A program made the translations under genes and the position numbers. The notes under the pieces are model-generated. The model was not told the DNA's origin. It made no database searches and saw nothing but the letters and a program-made list of their open reading frames with translations. Below, in pieces: positions 1-6,693 of a stretch of DNA of 15,508 nt (positions are counted from its first letter, which is position 1; each line of letters begins with the position of its first letter). This DNA comes from an uncultured Pedobacter sp. (GTDB lineage Bacteria > Bacteroidota > Bacteroidia > Sphingobacteriales > Sphingobacteriaceae), in NCBI GenBank assembly GCA_946478755.1, contig CAMLDJ010000117.1, positions 1 through 15,508 of the forward strand, given 5' to 3'.

Positions 1-156
1 CAGTTCCTGATATTTTGTAGCGTTTTGCAGTCTGAACCTATCGATGATATCTTGTGCTTTGTGCTTATTAATGCCTGTCTCCAAACCGAATATTGGCCAT
101 ATCAACCGTTTCACCAGGTCGGTTTTATGCTGAGCAGCTGGAATATGCTTCGTCAT
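1..156 (-). CDS. Unrecognised protein, C-terminus cut by the window edge
   Basis: An open frame of 52 codons starts with ATG at 156 (read leftward) and runs off the left edge without a stop. The visible residues begin MTKHIPAAQHKTDLVKRLIW and continue with a hydrophilic, probably helical stretch. I do not recognise the family. The start lies only 4 nt after the stop codon of the upstream helix-turn-helix gene, so the two are almost certainly co-transcribed and perhaps translationally coupled. In Bacteroidota a small helix-turn-helix gene followed by another small gene is common at ends of integrative elements, so this may belong to a mobile element. That is context only, and no mobility domain is visible. 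Confidence 0.6.
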   Translation of the reverse strand, partial: MTKHIPAAQHKTDLVKRLIWPIFGLETGINKHKAQDIIDRFRLQNATKYQEL

Positions 157-160
157 GATC

Positions 161-424
161 TTAACGGTTACCGGACGCAGCCAGATATTCCATTACACTT
201 GATTCGAGGTAAAAATTGGCGCCGCCAACCTTCTTACAGATCAGCTTCCCATTTTGTACATAATTGAACAGGGTACGGTCGCCTTTCCGGAGCATGAGCT
301 TTACGGTTTGACAGTCCAGCCAATTCTCTTTGTTTGCGGCCAGTTTTAACTGCAGCTGCTCAGCTCTCCGCTCTTCGAAATAGATTTCGAGCAGGGCCAG
401 TATACGTTTCAAAATTGCTAACAT
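161..424 (-). CDS. Small helix-turn-helix (HTH_17/excisionase-like) DNA-binding protein
   Basis: This 87-residue protein has an N-terminal amphipathic, possibly coiled segment (residues 1-33, rich in Leu, Glu and Arg). A winged-helix-like segment follows from about residue 35 to 82: WLDCQTVKLMLRKGDRTLFN, then a short basic turn with two lysines and two glycines, then a YLESSVMEYL helix. This is the pattern of the many small Bacteroidota helix-turn-helix proteins related to excisionases, which bind DNA as regulators or recombination accessory factors. It lies 15 nt downstream of the Crp/Fnr-like gene and 4 nt upstream of the next gene, so it is the middle gene of a leftward operon. Whether it regulates transcription or acts in excision cannot be told from the sequence; no integrase is visible nearby. 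Confidence 0.7.
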   Translation of the reverse strand: MLAILKRILALLEIYFEERRAEQLQLKLAANKENWLDCQTVKLMLRKGDRTLFNYVQNGKLICKKVGGANFYLESSVMEYLAASGNR

Positions 425-439
425 TGCTTATCATTTAGG

Positions 440-1090
440 TTATGATTCAGGGGTTGGGCCATAAATTTGCTTCAGTAGTTTGCTGAAAGTGCCTTTAGTC
501 ATTCCCAGGAAATTAGCCTGGTGTGTGTCCTGTAATTTAACTTTCCGGTTTGGGCCAACAATATCCTTGTAGATCCTGTGGAGTTCAATCACTCTTTCTT
601 TAGCTGGCAGCCCTACAATTGCCGCCTGATCTACCAGGCTTCTTGAATGAAATGCAGCGATCATAAGGGACAGATCTTTGGCCTTGGGGAACTCTTCAAA
701 CACTTCTTTCGCATCTTCAAGGCTCATTTGTAGTAAATGAGTATCGGGGCAGGCTACGAAATAGCAGTTGGGCAATTGATTGTAAAAGAAACTGTCAGGC
801 AGAATTGCAAACTGGCCTTGCTTGAAAAGCAGGGGTATAGTTTTTCGACTGTTGATCCTCATCTTACCCATGACCATTCCTGAATTGATGAACCAGCATT
901 TATCGTGTGCTACACCCATCTTAGTGAGCTTTACATGCCCGTTGGTGTAGTAACCTTCGAATTTTTGTTTTAACATGACGCGAAACTCCGGATCGAATAT
1001 GGGGTAGATGTCCACGGCATCGAATAGCTCGGTGTAGTTGTCTTGACTGACTATGCTTTTTTTAATTAATCTGTTTTTCTTAGTAGACAT
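440..1090 (-). CDS. Crp/Fnr-family-like transcriptional regulator
   Basis: This 216-residue protein has the two-part layout of Bacteroidota Crp/Fnr-like regulators. A cyclic-nucleotide-binding-type beta-roll spans roughly residues 35-130: a Gly-rich strand near FINSGMVMGK, then LLFKQGQFAILPDSFF, then strands ending at LLQMSLEDAKEVFEEFP. A long connecting helix leads to a C-terminal DNA-binding region at about 160-210, where LPAKERVIELHRIY precedes QANFLGMTKGTFSKLLKQ, which resembles a recognition-helix region. The canonical cAMP-contacting residues are not evident, so the ligand is unknown or absent. It is the first gene of a leftward operon. A perfect 6-bp dyad 19 nt upstream of its start may be its own operator. 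No target in the window can be assigned. Confidence 0.7.
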   Translation of the reverse strand: MSTKKNRLIKKSIVSQDNYTELFDAVDIYPIFDPEFRVMLKQKFEGYYTNGHVKLTKMGVAHDKCWFINSGMVMGKMRINSRKTIPLLFKQGQFAILPDSFFYNQLPNCYFVACPDTHLLQMSLEDAKEVFEEFPKAKDLSLMIAAFHSRSLVDQAAIVGLPAKERVIELHRIYKDIVGPNRKVKLQDTHQANFLGMTKGTFSKLLKQIYGPTPES

Positions 1091-1108
1091 TGATCAGGCG
1101 TTAAGAGC

Positions 1109-1124
1109 GTATGGTAATCCATAC
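1109..1124. promoter_or_regulatory. Dyad GTATGG-TAAT-CCATAC upstream of the Crp/Fnr-like gene
   Basis: A perfect 6-bp inverted repeat with a 4-nt spacer sits 19 nt upstream of the leftward Crp/Fnr-like start codon. Its size and position fit an operator for autoregulation or a small hairpin in the leader. The regulatory role is inference. Confidence 0.35.
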
Positions 1125-1304
1125 AGATGTTTAATTGATAGGATGATTTGTTTATACATGCAAAAAAAAGTTTGCGTGTTCACAAAATTAATTAACATAT
1201 CAAATATTTCTAGTTGCGATTGGACTACTAAACGGGCTTTTTTTTCGTTTTTATGCAACATCTTTGTTGGAATCAGCGAAGTGTTGCCTACCTTACAGAC
1301 AGCG

Positions 1305-1455
1305 GTTGTTGACCGGCTCTTATACGGCTCTTATACGGATGTTATACGGATGTTGAACGGATACTGTACGGACTGACCCGTATAACATCCGTTGAGCAGT
1401 CGACGAGCAGCCGTTAAATACTGGTTCAACAACGGGCGACTAACCGATGTTCATC
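1305..1455. repeat. Head-to-head array of degenerate 11-bp repeats
   Basis: Six consecutive 11-bp units at 1305-1370 read GTTGTTGACCG, GCTCTTATACG (twice), GATGTTATACG, GATGTTGAACG, GATACTGTACG. After an 8-nt centre, seven more units at 1379-1455 read in the opposite orientation (as reverse complements GATGTTATACG, ACTGCTCAACG, GCTGCTCGTCG, AGTATTTAACG, GTTGTTGAACC, GTTAGTCGCCC, GATGAACATCG). Across the 13 units position 3 is always T, position 10 always C, position 6 is T in 12, and positions 1 and 11 are G in 11 each, giving GNTNNTNNNCG. One perfect 14-bp inverted repeat (1336-1349 with 1378-1391) is embedded. The array ends 14 nt before the DUF6266 start. Function unknown: a protein-binding array or a large hairpin are possible. 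Confidence 0.75.
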
Positions 1456-1469
1456 TAAAAGATATAATT

Positions 1470-2111
1470 ATGGCAAGAATTGACAATGGTATATTAGGCG
1501 GCATAAAAGGTAAAATTGGTGATGCCGAAGGTTACATCCGTAACGGTATTGCTTACGTGCGGGCCAAGCGCCGCAAAACAACTCAACCGCCAACAGTAAA
1601 ACAGCTGGCGGCAAGAAAAAGGATGGCCCTGATAAATGGAATGATCAATACCATGACGGCTTTCGTTGGGATAGGCTTTGAACAGATTGCGAAAGGACAG
1701 GCCTTTTCGGCTAATAATGCCGCAAAGTCATATCAGTTGAACCATGCACTGCTGGGGGTGTATCCTGATCTGACGATCGATCATAGCAAAGTAGTGCTGA
1801 GCAGGGGTGAGTTACAACCTGCTGAAAATGCAACTGTTGAAGCATTTCAAAATGGTTTGAAGTTTAAGTGGCATTGTGAGCCAGCTGGGGAGCAAAGTTA
1901 TGTATGGTCAACAGCGATGTTATTGGTCTATTGCCCGGCAATCAACAAAAGCTATTTTGACCTAAGTGGGGTTAAACGCAATGCCCGGGAGCAGGTCCTG
2001 GAATTGCCTCCGGTTTTTAACGGACACAGTTTGCATTGTTATCTTTCTTTTATAACGGGTGACAGGACGAAGATTGCAGATAGTGTTTATGTTGGAGAGG
2101 TTGAGATATAA
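1470..2111 (+). CDS. DUF6266-family-like protein of unknown function
   Basis: This protein has 213 residues from ATG 1470. I chose that start because family members begin with MA(R/I)-x-NGI-x-GG/GP-x-GK-x-G, and MARIDNGILGGIKGKIGDAE fits. The longer open frame starts inside the 11-bp repeat array. Further family-like features are an N-terminal basic segment (YVRAKRRKTTQPPTVKQLAA), a middle helix with FVGIGFEQIAKGQ, the segment SYQLNHALLGVYPDLTIDHS with KVVLSRGELQPAE after it, and a beta-rich C-terminal half. DUF6266 proteins are typical of Sphingobacteriaceae and their function is not known to me. There is no signal peptide or membrane segment. It is a single-gene unit whose upstream region is the repeat array; the short 3' gap to the next gene (83 nt) leaves read-through possible. 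Confidence 0.7.
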   Translation: MARIDNGILGGIKGKIGDAEGYIRNGIAYVRAKRRKTTQPPTVKQLAARKRMALINGMINTMTAFVGIGFEQIAKGQAFSANNAAKSYQLNHALLGVYPDLTIDHSKVVLSRGELQPAENATVEAFQNGLKFKWHCEPAGEQSYVWSTAMLLVYCPAINKSYFDLSGVKRNAREQVLELPPVFNGHSLHCYLSFITGDRTKIADSVYVGEVEI

Positions 2112-2194
2112 CGCGACGTCGCAGTGCTGTGGAGTTTCTAATCAATAGTTTATTTCATTCTAAATTTTTACCTTAGCTAATAATTTTAGTATTT

Positions 2195-4174
2195 ATGGCG
2201 GAGAAGGTAAACATTACATCGAAAGGCATCCAGAAGGTGCTGAAGAACTATAATGAAAGACAGGCGATTGCAGAATACATCTGGAATGGATTTGATGCGC
2301 ATGCCGATACCATAAACATCGATTATTCATTTAATGAGCTTGGTGGTTTAGAAACGCTGGAAATAACAGACAACGGTTACGGTATTGACTTTAACCGTTT
2401 AAAGCAGAAATTTGATCCCTTCTACGAATCCGAAAAAGCGGTTCAAATTGTTACGCCTAAACATACGTCAAAAATGCACGGGCGAAATGGAGTAGGACGG
2501 CTAACATTTTTTACGTTTGCCAATAGCGCCACATGGAACACCACTTATAAGCTGGGAGATGAGTACTTCCATGGCTCAATAAATATTGATACAAAGGGGC
2601 TTAACGATTATACCTATGACTTCTCTTCAACTCCAGCTAAATCTGCAGAGACGGGTACAAGAGTATCCTTTTTAAACATGAGGATTTCAAAGGTTGACCT
2701 CGAACTTTCCATTATTCCGTTTTTAATCAATGAGTTCTGCTGGTTTATGGAGTTAAATAAAAACAAACCCTATTCAATTGTCGTAAATGGAGTACCTCTC
2801 GATTTTTCAGTTAACATAAAGGCCCAGGAGGAATTTGAGCTGGTCTATGCTAAAACAGATGTCACCTTCAAGATCAAATATGTTCAATGGAAGGAAACGC
2901 TCCACAAGGAACTTTCCAAATACTATTTTTTAACAAACGGACAGGAAATATATAAGGACTACACGACTTTAAACAAGAAGAGTGACGACTATTTTCATAG
3001 CGTCTATATAGAAAGCGACTTCTTTCGGAATTTTGATTTTAAAAGCTTTGAAAACGAGGGACAGGTAGCGTTATTTGGCGCAGCTAAGTCGTCCCCCGAG
3101 TACCGGTACCTCATGAAGGAACTGACCGACTATTTAAAAGCTAAACGGAAGCCATTTCTGAAGGAATATGCGAATAAATTAATTGATTCGTATGAGCAGG
3201 ACGGCATTTTCCCTGCTTATCAGACAGAATGGGAGTATAGATTTAAAAAACCCGAACTTACGGAAGTAATTAAAGCCCTTTATGAAGTCGAACCCAAGTT
3301 ATTTAGCAGTCTGAGTATTAACCAGAAGAAGACCTTTGTCCGCTTTCTTGATTTATTACTCAATTCCAACGAACGGGAAAGTGTGTTCAGCATTCTTGAT
3401 GAGGTTGTGGAGTTAGATCCGGAGGAGAGAGAAGAGCTGGCTTCACTTTTTGAATTTACCCGGCTTAGCAGAATCACCGATACCATTAAGCTTCTTCAGG
3501 AGAGATTTGAAGTCTACTATAAGCTTAAAGACCTCGTCTTTAATGAAAGCCTTCACGCGAATGAGGTGAACCATTTACAGAAAATGATCGAGCAACATTA
3601 CTGGATCTTCGGCGAGCAATATCACCTGGTAACAGCTGCCGAGCCAAAGTTCGAGAAGGCGTTAAGAAGGTATATAAACCTGCTTACTGACAAGGACGAA
3701 CCGGTAAGTATAGACCATCCCCACAAGCAGAAGGAAATGGATATTTTTGCATGCAGACAAAATAAGACCATTGATCGCATAGAGAACATTGTAGTAGAAC
3801 TTAAGCACCCAAAAATTAGCTTAGGTGCTTCGCAGTACAATCAGGTATGTAATTATCTCGATGTAATATTGAAACAGCCGGAATTTAATGCACCAAATAT
3901 GTTTTGGGAGTTCTATTTAATCGGGAGCAAATTCGATACTTCCAACTTCATCAGGAACCAAATCAGTACGAACAGGTCAAACGGACAACAATCGCTTGTC
4001 CTGATGCTGGAAGAAGGTCGAATTAAATTTTTCGTAAAAACCTGGAGCGAAGTGTTTGCCGACTTCGAGATTAAACATAAACACTTAGATAGTCAGCTGC
4101 AACTGGAACGGGAGAAACTGTTCAATAAGCATACGACAGCGGATTCTACTGTAGCATCTGCGAGCACTGTTTAA
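2195..4174 (+). CDS. GHKL ATPase fused to a Shedu-like (DUF4263) nuclease
   Basis: 659 residues. The N-terminal third carries the GHKL (Hsp90/MutL/MORC-type) ATP-binding motifs: N-box IAEYIWNGFDA with E27, N31 and D34; G1 DNGYGI at 59-64; G2 GRNGVGR at 96-102; and a G3-like GTRV at 154-157. A mixed middle region follows (about 165-440), with a helical, acidic stretch near 390-450. From about 455 to 625 there is a PD-(D/E)XK nuclease pattern like Shedu SduA: YWIFGE (469-474), Asp516 in KEMDIF, and the VELKHP core with E535 and K537, followed by SQYNQVCNYLDVI. Shedu proteins are single-gene antiphage nucleases with variable N-terminal sensor domains; a GHKL domain would be the sensor or switch here. 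It lies alone between the DUF6266 gene and a convergent TIR-like gene. A TACCTTAG box at 2169-2176, close to TAnnTTTG, could be its promoter. Confidence 0.75.
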   Translation: MAEKVNITSKGIQKVLKNYNERQAIAEYIWNGFDAHADTINIDYSFNELGGLETLEITDNGYGIDFNRLKQKFDPFYESEKAVQIVTPKHTSKMHGRNGVGRLTFFTFANSATWNTTYKLGDEYFHGSINIDTKGLNDYTYDFSSTPAKSAETGTRVSFLNMRISKVDLELSIIPFLINEFCWFMELNKNKPYSIVVNGVPLDFSVNIKAQEEFELVYAKTDVTFKIKYVQWKETLHKELSKYYFLTNGQEIYKDYTTLNKKSDDYFHSVYIESDFFRNFDFKSFENEGQVALFGAAKSSPEYRYLMKELTDYLKAKRKPFLKEYANKLIDSYEQDGIFPAYQTEWEYRFKKPELTEVIKALYEVEPKLFSSLSINQKKTFVRFLDLLLNSNERESVFSILDEVVELDPEEREELASLFEFTRLSRITDTIKLLQERFEVYYKLKDLVFNESLHANEVNHLQKMIEQHYWIFGEQYHLVTAAEPKFEKALRRYINLLTDKDEPVSIDHPHKQKEMDIFACRQNKTIDRIENIVVELKHPKISLGASQYNQVCNYLDVILKQPEFNAPNMFWEFYLIGSKFDTSNFIRNQISTNRSNGQQSLVLMLEEGRIKFFVKTWSEVFADFEIKHKHLDSQLQLEREKLFNKHTTADSTVASASTV

Positions 4175-4179
4175 CATAA

Positions 4180-4220
4180 GTCTCTAATAATTCGTAGAAA
4201 TCTACGAAAATGTAAGAGAC
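4180..4220. terminator. Nested inverted repeat between convergent genes
   Basis: An outer stem GTCTCT (4180-4185) / AGAGAC (4215-4220) encloses a perfect inner stem TTCGTAGA (4191-4198) / TCTACGAA (4201-4208). It lies 6 nt after the ATPase-Shedu stop and about 60 nt beyond the end of the leftward TIR-like gene, where a bidirectional terminator would be expected. There is no clean T-tract, so intrinsic termination is not proven. Confidence 0.45.
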
Positions 4221-4279
4221 AATATGTTGCTTATTTTGATGCGCAAGGGCACAGAATACCTTCACATCATCTCGTATTT

Positions 4280-4753
4280 TTAGATATCATAAAATTTCTT
4301 AGCTTTTTTGTAGCTGGCATTCAGTGCATTGATTATAAAATCTTGTTTATCTTCTATCTTATTAGGCTCATATACAATTCTTGTTAATCCATCAATATCA
4401 GCGAATAGTTCGACTCCCTGTTCGGCTATAACAACTAAGGCATCCTCGGGTTGAAAGATTTCGTCTTCGTCTAAGCTATCAAAAGCTCCAAAGCAATAAC
4501 CCAACTCAAAAACGACGTTTTGTCTTGCCCTTTTATTTCCATTGTTCATTTGGTCATCTTGAGTCAAGATTATAACCACACAATGAACATCATCCCAAAT
4601 GAGCTTTCTTAAATTCGAAAATATTGTATCTGCAGCGTATTCTTCTATGAGTATTCTAGGAGTAAAACCACAGTTTTTTACGTATTGTTTAACAGTACGA
4701 TAGTCATTGGAATGACCATGCATGATAGCAACTTCAAATTTTTTCCTTGACAT
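4280..4753 (-). CDS. Stand-alone TIR-like nucleotide-binding protein (Cap12/Pycsar TIR type)
   Basis: 157 residues forming a single domain. It matches the TIR-like family found in Cap12 and Pycsar effectors (PF10137). The first strand reads VAIMHGH (8-14), followed by a helix and an ILIEEYAADTIFSNL segment. A central strand VVIILTQDD (59-67) comes next. The diagnostic RARQNVVFELGY (75-86) holds the presumed catalytic Glu83, and GVELFADIDGL follows. In this family the domain cleaves NAD+ after ligand-driven assembly, causing abortive infection. Here no sensor or oligomerisation domain (STING, cyclic-nucleotide-binding) is fused, and no cyclase gene is visible beside it, so the trigger is unknown. 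It is transcribed leftward, converging with the ATPase-Shedu gene and diverging from the LysM gene. The intergenic space on its 5' side carries regulatory copy A. Confidence 0.8.
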   Translation of the reverse strand: MSRKKFEVAIMHGHSNDYRTVKQYVKNCGFTPRILIEEYAADTIFSNLRKLIWDDVHCVVIILTQDDQMNNGNKRARQNVVFELGYCFGAFDSLDEDEIFQPEDALVVIAEQGVELFADIDGLTRIVYEPNKIEDKQDFIINALNASYKKAKKFYDI

Positions 4754-4906
4754 AATCTTAAAAATAAACTACTTAGATCGTATTTGGCAGCGGTGTAAAA
4801 AAAATAAAGTTAATTTTTTTGCATATTTGTTTATAAAATTAAAAAATATTATTAATTTTATTATCACCTGATCATTAGGGATATAATTAGGTAGTAAAAT
4901 AAATAT

Positions 4907-4940
4907 ATAAGAAGTGTTGCAAAGTTAATTTATACTTTGT
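4907..4940 (+). promoter_or_regulatory. Identical 34-nt block with CAAAGT-N8-ACTTTG dyad, putative promoter/operator
   Basis: All 34 nt are identical in copy B (10451-10484) while flanking bases have drifted. Inside is a perfect inverted repeat CAAAGT (4920-4925) / ACTTTG (4934-4939) with an 8-nt spacer, 20 bp overall. The right half, TATACTTTG, resembles the Bacteroidota -7 box TAnnTTTG, though the spacing to the upstream TTG is short. A promoter overlapped by an operator is the simplest reading; this is inference. Confidence 0.45.
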
Positions 4941-5011
4941 AATGATATGTTTATGTAGCAATTTGTTAATCAGACTCCGGGTTTAAAATTTATTCTATTC
5001 TGAATTGTTGC

Positions 5012-5027
5012 CTTTGGTTTTCCAAAG
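5012..5027. promoter_or_regulatory. Dyad CTTTGG-N4-CCAAAG in the LysM gene leader
   Basis: A perfect 6-bp inverted repeat with a TTTT spacer lies 47 nt before the LysM start codon. The same stem occurs in copy B (10553-10567) with the spacer shortened to 3 nt. Both stems kept and loop changed fits an RNA hairpin in the leader better than a spacing-sensitive operator. Confidence 0.4.
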
Positions 5028-5074
5028 AGATTTCCTTGTCAAGTGTTTTTCTTGTTAATCTAATATTTGCTTCT

Positions 5075-5728
5075 ATGCAGTATACCATTAAAAAAGGTGA
5101 TACTATGAACAAAATTGCTCATAGACTTTCCGTGCCGATAAAGAGTTTATTTGCATTAAATCCGCAGATTGTTGATCCGGATAAGATTTTCGTTGGGCAG
5201 GTAATTCAGGTCCCGAATGTAGATGATGTTCCACCTGGTGCAGAGTTCGAAATACCAAGTAACCCTTCGGAACTCGTGTTGAGGGCAAGATCCGTTGTTA
5301 ACAGTTCGCTGCTCTACAAATTCGGCAGTGGCGGGATGTTTCCTAAGGATTCGATACCCTCTCGAGACAAATTTTGTGATTGTAGTGGCTTTGTCTGCTG
5401 GGTATTGCACCTTTCCAGAAAAACAGATATTCCATTTTATAAGCAATTTGGGGGATGGATATTTACCGATTCTATGGAGGATGATGTTCATAGGAGCTCG
5501 GGGATATTTGAAAAGCTCCAATTTCCTGAGCCCGGCTGTATCGTCGTTTATGGCTCTGGAAAAAAGATCGGTCATGTTGGCTTGGTTTCGGAAGTTTCCG
5601 AGAATGTAATGAAAAGAGTGATTCATTGTAGTCGAGGGAATTCTAATAAGTTTCATTCAGCAATACAGGAAACCGCACCTACGGTTTTTAACCGGGCAGA
5701 TGCAGTGTGGGGGAGATTTGTTGGTTGA
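5075..5728 (+). CDS. LysM + NlpC/P60 (C40) peptidoglycan hydrolase without signal peptide
   Basis: 217 residues from ATG 5075. A LysM domain (about 2-48; YTIKKGDT, then ALNPQIVDPDKIFVGQVIQV) binds peptidoglycan. A linker with PPGAEFEIPSNP leads to an NlpC/P60 domain (about 65-217) with the complete catalytic set: Cys103 in DCSGFV, His167 in GHVGL, and a third polar position near His184 in VIHCS. These enzymes cut stem peptides of the cell wall. The frame extends upstream to a TTG at 5036, adding SSVFLVNLIFAS. That stretch is hydrophobic but short and lacks a basic N-region or Ala-x-Ala site, so I prefer the ATG, where LysM starts at once. Without export the enzyme would stay in the cytoplasm like an endolysin. 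It heads module A, 193 bp before the gasdermin-like gene. A degraded relative of its start lies at 10615. Confidence 0.85.
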   Translation: MQYTIKKGDTMNKIAHRLSVPIKSLFALNPQIVDPDKIFVGQVIQVPNVDDVPPGAEFEIPSNPSELVLRARSVVNSSLLYKFGSGGMFPKDSIPSRDKFCDCSGFVCWVLHLSRKTDIPFYKQFGGWIFTDSMEDDVHRSSGIFEKLQFPEPGCIVVYGSGKKIGHVGLVSEVSENVMKRVIHCSRGNSNKFHSAIQETAPTVFNRADAVWGRFVG

Positions 5729-5921
5729 TGAACGCAACATTTATTGTTTCATGATCTTGGGAGATACTTTTACAGCCATAAGGATAATAACTTTATAGTT
5801 AATCTACAAAGTGCTTTAATTCAGTGTATTCCTGAGATGCGGAGCTGAAAGACCAAAAATTATCATTTAAGCATTTCAAAAAAATCGAAAATAATATTTT
5901 AATCATTTAAATTATCAAAAA

Positions 5922-6659
5922 ATGGGAGTTCCAAATCAATTTAACGACATTATTCAAAGACACTTAGATGTTTTTGCAGCCTGGATGCCGATAGTTAACA
6001 AATATGGCTTAGGTGACTATGGTATTTTTGCCGATGGTGTATTTTCTAAACTTGGCAATATTACCGAAGACTTTCAGGTCACTTTTATTGAAGGGGCTGG
6101 TTCAGAGGCAAGTATTGATTTTACCTCCGAAGGCGCTAGTGTAATGAAATTTGTTGGAGGCACACAGGTCGATAACATACCTGCAGGCGAATTAAACGCG
6201 CGAATCGAAATCGAATTTTCTAAAAGTAAATCTTTTTTGGTAAAATCTCCTACAGTAACAGTCGCGACTATTGATAATGTTAATGAAGTAGCAAAAAAGC
6301 TAAAGGATACTAGGGAATGGGATGGAAAATGGAAAGTCGTCTATCAGGTCTATAACGCTCTGGATGCTGTAATCATATCAACTATTGACTCAGGTACAAA
6401 ACTGAATTTTAATGGAGATGCCTCTGCTCTGGGTCAAATGAAACTAGGAAGTGCAGGCGTTAATATTGATACAAATCGAGCACTTGGACTTAAAATTAGT
6501 GGTAAAAATGGCGTAATCGGTCTTGGTTTATTTAGGATTAAAACAGACATATTCGGAGGAAAGTCAGTTGTTTTGCTAACTGACGAAATAGAAGGAGTAG
6601 AAGAAGAAGAGGATTCTGCAATTATTTTAGAACCTAGTGAAATTGAAGATGATTTGTAA
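5922..6659 (+). CDS. Putative gasdermin-like pore-forming protein
   Basis: 245 residues, no signal peptide and no cysteine. I cannot name a family from a strong motif, but the order of segments follows bacterial gasdermins. DYGIFADGVFSKLGNI (32-47) sits where they have a 'PLxLL...RLGDL' stretch. RIEIEFSKSKSFLVKS (94-109) matches their 'LEVAYxRAKSATFEF' strand. KWKVVYQVYNALDAVIIST (136-154) matches 'ELYVITSTIKS'. KNGVIGLGLFRIK (195-207) matches the last 'PLVFGFQAVQL' strand. Length fits (about 250). The C-terminal 25 residues are strongly acidic (13 Asp/Glu), resembling a removable inhibitory tail. It lies 34 nt upstream of a CHAT protease, the classic gasdermin-protease arrangement. Unlike canonical bacterial gasdermins there is no N-terminal Cys for palmitoylation. 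Alternatives are another beta-sandwich substrate of the protease. Function is inference. Confidence 0.5.
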   Translation: MGVPNQFNDIIQRHLDVFAAWMPIVNKYGLGDYGIFADGVFSKLGNITEDFQVTFIEGAGSEASIDFTSEGASVMKFVGGTQVDNIPAGELNARIEIEFSKSKSFLVKSPTVTVATIDNVNEVAKKLKDTREWDGKWKVVYQVYNALDAVIISTIDSGTKLNFNGDASALGQMKLGSAGVNIDTNRALGLKISGKNGVIGLGLFRIKTDIFGGKSVVLLTDEIEGVEEEEDSAIILEPSEIEDDL

Positions 6660-6693
6660 ATAAATTGTCTCTTGTTTATTTAAAAACTAAGTG

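Larger units (their letters stand above)
4809..5200 (+). repeat. Duplicated control region, copy A (includes LysM gene start)
   Basis: About 390 bp here are repeated at 10354-10740 in the same orientation, about 5.5 kb away, with clear but diverged identity (roughly four in five bases by eye, with small indels). The repeat covers about 266 bp of non-coding DNA plus the first 40 or so codons of the LysM gene. Conserved non-coding elements are an imperfect dyad ACCTGAT (4866-4872) / ATTAGGT (4886-4892), a 34-nt identical block (4907-4940), and the CTTTGG/CCAAAG dyad (5012-5027). The non-coding part is at least as conserved as the coding part, which suggests it has regulatory value. The stretch 4754-5074 holds no other gene. 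Confidence 0.8.

Noticed and set aside
1053..1376. Rightward open frame of about 107 codons across the intergenic region
   Set aside because: It overlaps the start of the Crp/Fnr-like gene and the 11-bp repeats, and its translation has no domain-like pattern.
1305..1455. CRISPR-like array
   Set aside because: Units are 11 bp with no spacers, they invert in the middle, and no cas gene is present.
1392..1469. Upstream extension of the DUF6266 gene
   Set aside because: The added residues are encoded by the 11-bp repeat array, and the family's N-terminus starts exactly at ATG 1470.
5036..5074. TTG start giving the LysM hydrolase a signal peptide
   Set aside because: The 13 added residues lack a basic N-region and a cleavage site and are shorter than a usual signal peptide. 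It remains a minor possibility.
5156..5656. Leftward open frame of 166 codons inside the LysM hydrolase gene
   Set aside because: It is antisense to a gene with complete LysM and NlpC/P60 motifs and shows no family pattern of its own.
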